Shown here: positions 1-5,600 of the stretch, one piece after another | How positions within the stretch are numbered: position 1 is the stretch's first letter | Layout: every line of letters starts with the position of its first letter | Assembly: GCA_013215025.1 (NCBI GenBank) | Contig: JABSRR010000024.1 | Coordinates: 26,617-32,216 of the forward strand | Origin: Pseudomonadales bacterium | GTDB lineage: Bacteria > Pseudomonadota > Gammaproteobacteria > Pseudomonadales > DT-91 | DNA: 5,600 nucleotides | Direction: 5' to 3' | The notes under the pieces: generated by a model | The model's database searches: none | Told to the model about the DNA's origin: nothing | Seen by the model: only the letters and a program-made list of their open reading frames with translations | Program-made: the position numbers and the translations under genes

Positions 1-125
1 TTGCGGTGAAATTAGCTGCTGCGATTGAAGCGCAGTTAGGCGCGAGTAAAACACCGCGTTTAAAAGACATTATCAGCCAGGCAAGCTTAAGAGATTTAGC
101 CAGCTTCATTGACCAATTAGCAAAT
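1..125 (+). other. C-terminal remnant of an upstream carrier (T/PCP) domain
   Basis: The first 40 residues match the second half of a carrier domain. A-V-K-L-A-A-A-I-E-A-Q-L-G corresponds to the helix just after the phosphopantetheine serine, and L-K-D-I-I-S-Q-A-S-L-R-D-L-A-S-F-I corresponds to the usual 'lf..pTv..la..i' ending. The modified serine itself would lie a few codons left of the window. The carrier connects directly through a polar Ser/Asn/Gly-rich linker to the condensation domain, with no epimerization domain between them. Known family logic then suggests that the downstream C domain accepts an L-configured or achiral donor, unless it is a dual-function type. Confidence 0.85.
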
Positions 126-3100
126 TCAGAAGATAAATCAGCGGGTCATATCGACAGCAATAGCAATAATATTGGCAGCGGCGCCACCATCACATTAAGC
201 GAAAACAGTGAGCATCCAGCGTCCATCAACCAACAGCGCCTATGGTTTTTGCAAGAGCTGAATAAAGACAGCTATAACTATAATATGCCCTTGCTACTGC
301 AGTTTACAGATAGCATAGACCTGACAAAACTTAATAGCGCCTTAACCACACTATTAGGCAAGCATGCGCTTCTGCAATGTCATTTTATCGATCAAGCCGG
401 TCAAGCCAGCTTATGCTACCAAAGGCACGAAAAAACAGCGCTGGTAAGCACAGCCGATATACAAGCTTACAGCAATCTGTCAGAACTGAATCAATCGATT
501 GCAGCTTTCAGTCAACAAAGTTTTGATTTAAGCCAGGCGCCATTATTTAAAGTACAGCTTTGGCAAACGCATGATGGCACAATTGATATATTAGGTTTAA
601 ACATTCACCATATCATCGCCGATGGCTGGTCTGTTCAGCTTTTACTGGCTGAATTGGCCGAGCTGTATTTTAGCGCTGATAAGCACAGCATTGCCTCGCC
701 TAATGCTGAAAACTGGGTAGATAGCAGTTACTTGCAGTTTGCGCAATGGCAGGCATCAGAGCAATATCAGCAACAATGCATGCAAGAGCTAAACTATTGG
801 CAGCTCTATTTATCAGACGCTAGCAGCAGTTTAAATTTGCCACTCGACAAACCACGGCCGGCTATTTTTAGTGGCAAGGGCGCACGTCATACCTTCAGCT
901 TTGAAGAACATGACAGTGCAGAGATTCGCAGCTTTTGCCAAGGGCAGAATATCAGCTTATTCAGTTTTCTAGCCGCCAGTTATCAACTGCTCTTGTCTCA
1001 TTATTGTAATCAAGCAGATATCTGTATTGGCTTTCCTGTGCTTGGTCGAGAGCCATCGGCTTCGATGAGCGATGCATACCCAGGTTTAAATCATCAAAGC
1101 CTTCAGCAAAGCATCGGGCTATATGTCAATAATGTAGTATTACGCCGTCAATTTAATGCAGAACTGAGCGTTGCTGAGTTTTTACAGCAAAGCCAAACGG
1201 ATACCGCCAACGCACTTAATAATCAATCCGTAGCCTTTGATAGAATCCTTGAGCATTGCAATATTGAGCGCAGCTTAAGTTATACCCCACTATTACAGGC
1301 AAGTTTTTCATTAGAAGAATATGAACTGGGCGCAAGTATTGAACAGCTATTTGGTCAGCAGGCCAAGATGCTGGATAACCATTGGCAGGTGGCTAAATAT
1401 GACTTGCATCTCAGCTGTTATGCAAATAACAACTCAACGGCGATTACGGCACAGCTTGAATACAACCAAGACTTGTTTTTTTCTAATACTATTAGCCAAT
1501 TATCCAGGCACTTTAAAGCCTTGACGCTAGCCATTGTTCACGCCGCGAGTAGCGATAAAGTGCAAAGCTTAGACTTTATTACTCAGCATGAACGCCAAGC
1601 ATTAATCGGTGAGACGGGCTTTAATGCTACCGATTTCGATTACCCACGCTATCAGTACCTTCATGATATTATTGAAGACGTTGTTAGCCAGAGCCCAGAA
1701 GCTATCGCGGTAAGCGATGATAATCAGCAATTAAGTTATACGGCATTGAATCAAGCTGCTAATCAGCTGGCGCATTATTTACAGACGCAATTGATAAGCG
1801 CAGGCGATGTTATTGCGGTTCAAATGGAACGCAGTGTTGAGCTGTCGGTTGCACTGTTAGCGATATTGAAAACAGGCGCCTGTTATACCCCCCTGCTAAC
1901 AGATACACCAACCAATCGCCTTAACTTTATTCTCGAAGAAGCAAAGGTTAAGCTGATTATTACCGAGCAGGCACTTGAGCCAAGCAGCATTGCACTTTGC
2001 CCTGTAGTTAAATTATCGGAGCTCGATCAATCAGGAGCACTAACATCTTTCAGTGTCGATAAGCCGGTTATCAACAAGCCAGCAGACACCCACCAGACAG
2101 GCGCTTTACTGAATATCATTTACACCTCAGGCTCAACGGGTAAACCAAAAGGCGTGATGGTGCCACAGCAAGGCATTATTAATCGCTTGCAATGGATGCA
2201 AAAAGCTTATCCATTGGATCAAAACGATATTATTCTGCAAAAAACTCCCTTTAATTTTGATGTCAGTGTGTGGGAATTATTCTGGCCGCTGATGTATGGC
2301 GCCTCACTCTATTTTGCCAAACCCGAGATGCACAAAGACCCAGCGTATATCGCTGATACTATTATCGATAAAGGCATTACCACGGTTCACTTTGTACCTT
2401 CGATGCTCAACGCCTTTAACCAAGTGGATAATGTAGCGGCGTGTAAAAGCTTAAAACGCGTGATTACTTCCGGTGAAGCTTTACAGCAGCAAGAGGCGCG
2501 CGACCTTCTTTCAACATTAAATGTAGAGCTGCATAATCTCTACGGTCCAACTGAAGCCTCGATAGACGTCAGCTTCTACCCTTGCATTGTCAACGAAACG
2601 CATAACAGCATTCCGATTGGTAAACCCATCGACAATACGCGACTTTATATACTGAATAAGGCGAAGCAGCTGTTACCAAAAGGGGCAATCGGTGACTTAT
2701 ATATTTCAGGCATTGGCCTTGCCGAAGGTTATCTAAATCGAGATAGCCTTAATCAACAAAGCTTTATTAGCAATCCGTTTAAACTTGCCGGTGATGATGC
2801 GCATTTTGATAGGCTTTATAAAACCGGCGATATTGCGCGCATCTTACACGATGAAAATATTGAGTACTTAGGCCGCAGTGATAACCAAATTAAGCTGCGT
2901 GGCCTGCGTATAGAGCTTAATGATATCGAAAGTAATTTGCTTAATATTAACGGCATTCAACAAGCCGTGGTGGTGCTGCAAACGATCCATCAAGAAGATC
3001 AGTTAGTCGCCTATTATGTTGCCGAAGCATCCAGCGATACAGATGCTGTGATACTCGATGATTCGCAGCTTCGCCAGCAGCTTAAAACACAGCTACCTGA

Positions 3101-3524
3101 GTATATGTTACCGTTCTGCTTCATTCCGCTTGAGCATTTTCCCTTAAGTGCTAATGGCAAGCTTGATCGTAAACAGTTACCGAGGGCAGAAGATTTAATC
3201 AGCACTCAGCCACGCTATGTTGCACCCGAAAACGAAACCGAAACTATCGTTGCCGGCTTCTTTGCTGAACTGCTAGGCATTGAACAAGTTGGCATTCACG
3301 ACAATTTCTTCCTGTTAGGCGGCCACTCTCTTATCGCGACAAAATTAGCGGCTAAAATTCGCAGACATTTTGACTGCCCATTTGAATTAAAGCTAATTTT
3401 TGATCATCCAACCGTGCACGAAATAAGTTTGGCTATTATTGAGCAAACCATGGACATGTTAGGCTTGGACAGCCTTGAAGATTTGGATGACGACGATTTA
3501 CTCGACCTGCTGGATGACCTATAA
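1..3524 (+). CDS. Non-ribosomal peptide synthetase, C-terminal part: (T)-C-A(Ser)-T, 5'-partial
   Basis: A multidomain cytoplasmic enzyme that activates an amino acid as its adenylate, tethers it to a phosphopantetheine arm and condenses it with the upstream chain. Residue numbers count from the GTG at base 6. Order: end of a carrier domain (1-40), Ser/Asn-rich linker (41-70), condensation domain (about 71-510), adenylation domain (about 545-1060), carrier domain (about 1070-1146), acidic tail (1147-1172). The GTG at base 6 is very probably an internal valine codon: the preceding codon GCG is also open, and A-V-K-L-A-A-A-I-E followed by L-K-D-I-I fits the helices after the carrier serine. The true start is therefore off the left edge and at least one more module lies upstream. 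There is no thioesterase, reductase or epimerase domain after the last carrier. The TAA stop is 2 bp from the convergent egtD stop. Family assignment is certain; the final product cannot be named from one module. Confidence 0.97.
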   Translation, partial: AVKLAAAIEAQLGASKTPRLKDIISQASLRDLASFIDQLANSEDKSAGHIDSNSNNIGSGATITLSENSEHPASINQQRLWFLQELNKDSYNYNMPLLLQFTDSIDLTKLNSALTTLLGKHALLQCHFIDQAGQASLCYQRHEKTALVSTADIQAYSNLSELNQSIAAFSQQSFDLSQAPLFKVQLWQTHDGTIDILGLNIHHIIADGWSVQLLLAELAELYFSADKHSIASPNAENWVDSSYLQFAQWQASEQYQQQCMQELNYWQLYLSDASSSLNLPLDKPRPAIFSGKGARHTFSFEEHDSAEIRSFCQGQNISLFSFLAASYQLLLSHYCNQADICIGFPVLGREPSASMSDAYPGLNHQSLQQSIGLYVNNVVLRRQFNAELSVAEFLQQSQTDTANALNNQSVAFDRILEHCNIERSLSYTPLLQASFSLEEYELGASIEQLFGQQAKMLDNHWQVAKYDLHLSCYANNNSTAITAQLEYNQDLFFSNTISQLSRHFKALTLAIVHAASSDKVQSLDFITQHERQALIGETGFNATDFDYPRYQYLHDIIEDVVSQSPEAIAVSDDNQQLSYTALNQAANQLAHYLQTQLISAGDVIAVQMERSVELSVALLAILKTGACYTPLLTDTPTNRLNFILEEAKVKLIITEQALEPSSIALCPVVKLSELDQSGALTSFSVDKPVINKPADTHQTGALLNIIYTSGSTGKPKGVMVPQQGIINRLQWMQKAYPLDQNDIILQKTPFNFDVSVWELFWPLMYGASLYFAKPEMHKDPAYIADTIIDKGITTVHFVPSMLNAFNQVDNVAACKSLKRVITSGEALQQQEARDLLSTLNVELHNLYGPTEASIDVSFYPCIVNETHNSIPIGKPIDNTRLYILNKAKQLLPKGAIGDLYISGIGLAEGYLNRDSLNQQSFISNPFKLAGDDAHFDRLYKTGDIARILHDENIEYLGRSDNQIKLRGLRIELNDIESNLLNINGIQQAVVVLQTIHQEDQLVAYYVAEASSDTDAVILDDSQLRQQLKTQLPEYMLPFCFIPLEHFPLSANGKLDRKQLPRAEDLISTQPRYVAPENETETIVAGFFAELLGIEQVGIHDNFFLLGGHSLIATKLAAKIRRHFDCPFELKLIFDHPTVHEISLAIIEQTMDMLGLDSLEDLDDDDLLDLLDDL
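216..1535 (+). other. NRPS condensation (C) domain, probably LCL type
   Basis: This domain forms the peptide bond between the donor on the upstream carrier and serine on the downstream carrier. Visible core motifs are S-I-N-Q-Q-R-L-W-F-L (C1, residues 73-82), the catalytic H-H-I-I-A-D-G (C3, 201-207, second His H202), G-F-P-V-L-G-R (342-348), I-G-L-Y-V-N-N-V-V-L-R (C5, 370-380), and N-Q-S-V-A-F-D followed by R-S-L-S-Y-T-P-L-L-Q (C6/C7, 406-431). The HHxxxDG motif is intact, so the domain should be active. I see no extra N-terminal HH[I/L]xxxxGD motif typical of dual epimerization/condensation domains. The stretch between the G-R and the C5 motif (residues 349-369, rich in Ser and Gln) looks somewhat longer than usual. 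Confidence 0.93.
1638..3185 (+). other. NRPS adenylation (A) domain, predicted L-serine specific
   Basis: All core motifs are present: L-S-Y-T-A-L (A1, 576-581), L-K-T-G-A-C-Y-T-P (A2, 621-629), I-Y-T-S-G-S-T-G-K-P-K-G (A3, 705-716), F-D-V-S (A4, 751-754), L-Y-G-P-T-E (A5, 845-850), G-D-L-Y-I-S-G-I-G-L-A-E-G-Y-L (A6), Y-K-T-G-D (A7, 938-942), the G-R-S-D-N-Q-I-K-L-R-G-L-R-I-E-L hinge (A8), L-P-E-Y-M-L-P (A9) and N-G-K-L-D-R (A10). Hand alignment to PheA and EntF places the pocket residues at D752, V753, W756, H795, I820, S822, L845, I853, D854 and K1052. The classical serine codes, as I recall them, are DVWHLSLIDK and DVWHFSLVDK (EntF); this one differs mainly at the third-shell Leu/Phe/Ile position. 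Catalytic K1052 is present. Serine is a strong prediction from the code, not an observation. Confidence 0.92.
3213..3443 (+). other. NRPS carrier (T/PCP) domain of the serine module
   Basis: Residues 1070-1146 form a complete carrier domain. The motif D-N-F-F-L-L-G-G-H-S-L (1099-1109) carries the phosphopantetheine attachment serine S1108 (codon 3327-3329). It is followed by I-A-T-K-L-A-A-K-I-R-R and an L-K-L-I-F-D-H-P-T-V ending typical of peptidyl carriers. Activation requires a phosphopantetheinyl transferase encoded elsewhere. Confidence 0.95.
3444..3521 (+). other. Acidic C-terminal tail of the NRPS, possible docking motif
   Basis: The last 26 residues follow the final carrier domain and are strongly acidic, with alternating Leu and Asp (E-D-L-D-D-D-D-L-L-D-L-L-D-D-L at the very end). 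They belong to no catalytic domain. In some bacterial NRPS systems a short acidic or leucine-rich C-terminal linear motif binds an N-terminal docking domain on the next subunit. By analogy this tail could hand the seryl-ended chain to a separate protein. The docking role is inference; the composition and the absence of a TE domain are seen directly. Confidence 0.5.
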
Positions 3525-3543
3525 ACTTAAGCCAGCCTTAAGT
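3525..3543. terminator. Inverted repeat at convergent gene ends, weak bidirectional terminator candidate
   Basis: ACTTAAG, a 5-base spacer CCAGC, then CTTAAGT make a perfect 7-bp inverted repeat. It begins just after the NRPS stop codon and overlaps the egtD stop codon and its last codons. Its position between two converging transcripts fits a shared terminator. However, the stem is A+T-rich and neither side has a convincing run of T residues, so an intrinsic terminator is doubtful. Confidence 0.3.
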
Positions 3544-4609
3544 AGTTAACACTAAATAATTGCTGCGCATCCAGCCAGCTCTTTTCTAATACGAAGCCGG
3601 CCTGCGCTGCCAGAGCAGCAAAATCATCTAGCTTATATTTATAAGAGTTTTCGGTATGAATGGTTTCACCTTTGCTGAAGTGAATGGTTTGACCTGCGAC
3701 ATTAACGACTTGATGACATTCACTGTGCAAATGCATCTCGATACGCTGTAGTTGTTGATTATAAAAAGCCCTATGGCTGAACTTATCCAGCTGAAAATCG
3801 GCTTGAGCGATATGGTTAATATTCGCTAGAGCATTAACGTTAAAAGCAGCTGTAATGCCTTGCGCATCATCATAAGCAGGCTCAAGAATGCTTGTTGCTT
3901 TATGCAGGTCAACACCAATTAAAAGGCCGCCCTGCTGAGCATCTTTATCCCGTTGATCGCCCTGCAGCCACATTTTCAACATACAAAGAAAGGTCAAGGC
4001 CTGCATAGGCTGCATATTGCCAATGGTAGAGCCTGGGTAAAATATCACGCGTTTACCGCTGGGCAAATCATTTGGCATAGCTGGCATATTGGCAAAGTCG
4101 GCGCAAATCGCATACACATCTAAATCAGGAAACTGAATAGCTAGCTGTTCTGCCGAGTAATGTAAGAAATCGCTGGCTATATCTAGGCCAACATACGCTT
4201 TTGGCTTCACGCTATTGAGCAGCAATTTTACTTTTTCGCTGCTGCCGCTACCGGGTTCAATCATCACACATCCAGCGCCACAGTAGTCTGCAATCTCTGA
4301 GGCTTCTCGCATAAGAATACTGCGCTCTGTGCGCGTGGGATAATACTCAGGCAGCCCAGTTATTTTTTCAAATAGTTCCGAACCATAGGTATCATAAAAA
4401 AACTTAGGGCTCAGTGTTTTCTGTTGCTGCGTAAGGCCGGATAGAATATCTGCGACATCATCATTTGTCGCCGAATGACAATCCCAAAAGTATAAATTCG
4501 CGTGCCGACTAATCGCCTGCCCCAAAGATGATAAATTAATCAGCTCGGTGTTTTCTTGCTCAACTAATGCCTCGGCTACTAAATGACTATCCAATGTATC
4601 TAGCATCAT
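3527..4609 (-). CDS. egtD: L-histidine N-alpha-methyltransferase EgtD (ergothioneine biosynthesis)
   Basis: A cytosolic SAM-dependent enzyme that adds three methyl groups to the alpha-amine of L-histidine, giving hercynine, the first dedicated ergothioneine intermediate. The 360-residue protein shows F-Y-D-T-Y-G-S-E-L-F (71-80), P-E-Y-Y-P-T-R-T-E (87-95), the SAM loop E-P-G-S-G-S-S-E-K (118-126), D143, D171 and G-S-T-I-G-N (193-198). Residues corresponding to the histidine-binding set of mycobacterial EgtD are kept: Tyr89/90, Asn198, Tyr246 in A-Y-D-D, Met292 in R-I-E-M, and Glu320/Ser322. An active enzyme is therefore expected. It is roughly 40 residues longer than the mycobacterial protein, mostly as an N-terminal extension plus a small Gln/Asp-rich insertion near 217-228. 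It lies 13 bp downstream of egtB on the same strand, so co-transcription is likely. The start is ATGATG behind an AAAGGA site. The next Met is residue 100, inside the domain, so only the first or second ATG is possible. Confidence 0.96.
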   Translation of the reverse strand: MMLDTLDSHLVAEALVEQENTELINLSSLGQAISRHANLYFWDCHSATNDDVADILSGLTQQQKTLSPKFFYDTYGSELFEKITGLPEYYPTRTERSILMREASEIADYCGAGCVMIEPGSGSSEKVKLLLNSVKPKAYVGLDIASDFLHYSAEQLAIQFPDLDVYAICADFANMPAMPNDLPSGKRVIFYPGSTIGNMQPMQALTFLCMLKMWLQGDQRDKDAQQGGLLIGVDLHKATSILEPAYDDAQGITAAFNVNALANINHIAQADFQLDKFSHRAFYNQQLQRIEMHLHSECHQVVNVAGQTIHFSKGETIHTENSYKYKLDDFAALAAQAGFVLEKSWLDAQQLFSVNYLRLA

Positions 4610-4612
4610 GTT

Positions 4613-4618
4613 TCCTTT
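4613..4618 (-). promoter_or_regulatory. Shine-Dalgarno site of egtD
   Basis: On the minus strand AAAGGA occupies 4618-4613, inside the 13-bp gap between the egtB stop (TAA, 4625-4623) and egtD. It leaves 3 bases before the first ATG (4609) and 6 before the second, in-frame ATG (4606). The longer spacing is more usual, so translation may begin at 4606 and the protein would be one residue shorter. The site's place between the two genes supports independent re-initiation within one transcript. Confidence 0.7.
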
Positions 4619-4622
4619 ATTT

Positions 4623-5600
4623 TTATTTGGCCAATCGCAAACCCGTGAACTGCCACCTATCCTCAGGGTAGAAAAAATTTCGATAACTCGGGCGTGTATG
4701 GTTTTCAGGCGTCACACAGGACCCCCCTCGTAACACCCACTGATTACACATAAACTTACCGTTATATTCACCAAGCGCCCCATCAGCAATGACAAAACCC
4801 GGGTATGGTCTATAGGCACTTGAGGTCCACTGCCAGCGCTGATCATAAAGTTGCGATATTTGATCGCCAGCTTTTTGCACCGCATACTCCCATTCAAACT
4901 CAGTGGGTAGCCTAGCTTGTGACCATGTCGCGAAAGCATCTGCCTCGTATGCACTGATATGACAAACTGGCGCCTCTGGTACGAGTGGCTGCAAACCCGA
5001 TAAACTATAGTATTGCCATGCGGAAGAAGCTGAGTCTCTCTGCCAATATAGCGGATGCTGCCAGTTGCTTGCTTGCACCTTAGCCCAACCATCAGACAGC
5101 CACAACTCTGCTCGCTGATAGCCGCCATCAGCAATAAAATCCATATAGGCCTGATTCGTCACCAGCTGGTTGGCAAGACTGAATGCTGCAATATATTGCT
5201 TATGCCTGGGCGACTCATTATCAAAGCTAAAATGCTCAACACTCGCATCCACACCCAGCTCAACAACCGCAGCGTCAAAGTGCAGCCAGCTATTGCAAGC
5301 TGCTTTAGGCAATATACTGCATTGCTCGTTTGATTCTGCGAACATTTTGGGTAGAAGTGGATTAAAGGCAAAGCAGAATTTTAGGTCGGTAAAAAATAAT
5401 TCTTGATGCTGCTTTTCATGCTGAATACCTAAGCGACAACGAGCTATAATTTCGTCATATTGTGGATGCTCTTTTTGCTGTAGCAGCTGTAATATATGCC
5501 GATCAATATAATGGCGATAATCGATCACCTCTGCTAATCCAGGTCGAGAGAGTAAGCTGCGATGCGGCCTTGCATAAGGTTGACCCACTGCATTGTAATA
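4623..5600 (-). CDS. egtB: Hercynine sulfoxide synthase EgtB (non-heme iron), 5'-partial
   Basis: Forms the C-S bond of ergothioneine: with Fe(II) and O2 it couples a thiol donor (gamma-glutamylcysteine or cysteine, depending on the EgtB type) to the imidazole of hercynine and oxidises the sulfur to a sulfoxide. Numbering from the GTG at 5588, a DinB-like helical part carries H57-E-K-Q-H61-Q-E63, which supplies two of the three iron-binding histidines; the first lies off the window. A formylglycine-generating-enzyme-like catalytic domain follows (about 105-321), with F-D-N-E-S-P-R-H, G-G-Y-Q-R-A-E-L-W-L-S-D-G-W, P-V-C-H-I-S, R-L-P-T-E-F-E-W-E, W-T-S-S-A-Y-R-P-Y-P-G-F, G-E-Y-N-G-K-F-M, V-L-R-G-G-S-C and R-W-Q-F-T-G-L-R-L-A. 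The GTG at 5588 is an internal Val: the frame continues to the edge as Y-Y-N-A-V-G, the usual family sequence before R-S-L-L-S-R-P. It ends with TAA 13 bp before egtD. Confidence 0.95.
   Translation of the reverse strand, partial: YYNAVGQPYARPHRSLLSRPGLAEVIDYRHYIDRHILQLLQQKEHPQYDEIIARCRLGIQHEKQHQELFFTDLKFCFAFNPLLPKMFAESNEQCSILPKAACNSWLHFDAAVVELGVDASVEHFSFDNESPRHKQYIAAFSLANQLVTNQAYMDFIADGGYQRAELWLSDGWAKVQASNWQHPLYWQRDSASSAWQYYSLSGLQPLVPEAPVCHISAYEADAFATWSQARLPTEFEWEYAVQKAGDQISQLYDQRWQWTSSAYRPYPGFVIADGALGEYNGKFMCNQWVLRGGSCVTPENHTRPSYRNFFYPEDRWQFTGLRLAK

Noticed and set aside
6..8. GTG as the start codon of the NRPS gene
   Set aside because: The frame is open to the left edge, and the first residues form the middle of a carrier domain, so this is an internal valine.
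1321..1524. 67-codon + strand frame inside the C domain
   Set aside because: It overlaps the NRPS frame fully, has no recognisable domain, and is best seen as an out-of-frame shadow.
3014..3205. 63-codon minus-strand frame under the end of the A domain
   Set aside because: It lies antisense to conserved A9/A10 coding and has no family resemblance or ribosome binding site that I could see.
3450..3521. L-G-L-D-S-L (1152-1157) in the NRPS tail as a second carrier attachment motif
   Set aside because: It resembles the LGxDSL signature, but only 15 residues follow, too few for a carrier fold, and the helix before the motif is missing.
4712..5406. Overlapping frames of 70-140 codons on both strands within egtB
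   Set aside because: All overlap the conserved EgtB reading frame, and their translations (rich in Cys, Arg, Ser or Leu) show no domain. They are frame shadows.
5586..5588. GTG as the start codon of egtB on the minus strand
   Set aside because: The four codons before it encode Y-Y-N-A in frame, matching the conserved EgtB sequence, and the first iron-binding His must lie further upstream.
3527..5600. OvoA-type (ovothiol) split pair instead of EgtB/EgtD
   Set aside because: The visible motifs H-E-K-Q-H-Q-E-L, E-L-W-L-S-D-G-W and E-Y-N-G-K-F-M are EgtB-like, and the methyltransferase has the EgtD histidine-binding residues and is a separate gene.
1..5600. CRISPR array, tRNA, rRNA, transposase or attachment site
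   Set aside because: No regularly spaced repeats, RNA-gene folds, transposase motifs or terminal inverted repeats were seen. Nearly every base lies in a conserved coding frame.

Overview
The window is almost wall-to-wall coding sequence on two converging units. Base composition is moderate (mid-40s percent G+C by eye, not counted). One ATG gene has a clear Shine-Dalgarno sequence. The proteins look proteobacterial, and a gammaproteobacterium (possibly marine) is my best guess from the style of the NRPS and ergothioneine proteins; no marker gene here proves it.

Left part, + strand (1-3524): the 3' end of a non-ribosomal peptide synthetase gene. The reading frame is open through the left edge, and the first ~40 residues are the tail of a carrier (T/PCP) domain from a preceding module. 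A complete C-A-T module follows, and the protein ends in a short, very acidic tail with no thioesterase. The ten specificity residues of the adenylation domain read D-V-W-H-I-S-L-I-D-K, which is close to the known serine code, so this last module should load L-serine. The unseen upstream module supplies the acyl or peptidyl donor.

Middle and right part, - strand (3527-5600): two ergothioneine biosynthesis genes in the order egtB then egtD, separated by 13 bp. EgtD trimethylates the alpha-amino group of histidine to hercynine. EgtB, an iron-dependent sulfoxide synthase, joins a thiol donor to the hercynine imidazole ring using O2. egtB runs off the right edge, so its N-terminus and the promoter of the unit are outside the window. 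No C-S lyase (egtE), egtA or egtC is visible.

The NRPS and egtD stop codons face each other with only 2 bp between them. A 7-bp perfect inverted repeat covers this junction and may be a weak shared terminator. No promoters, RNA genes, mobile elements or CRISPR arrays are seen, and no non-coding stretch exceeds 13 bp. The families are all known. The main points to follow up are the TE-less serine-terminal NRPS with a possible docking tail, and its placement beside ergothioneine genes.
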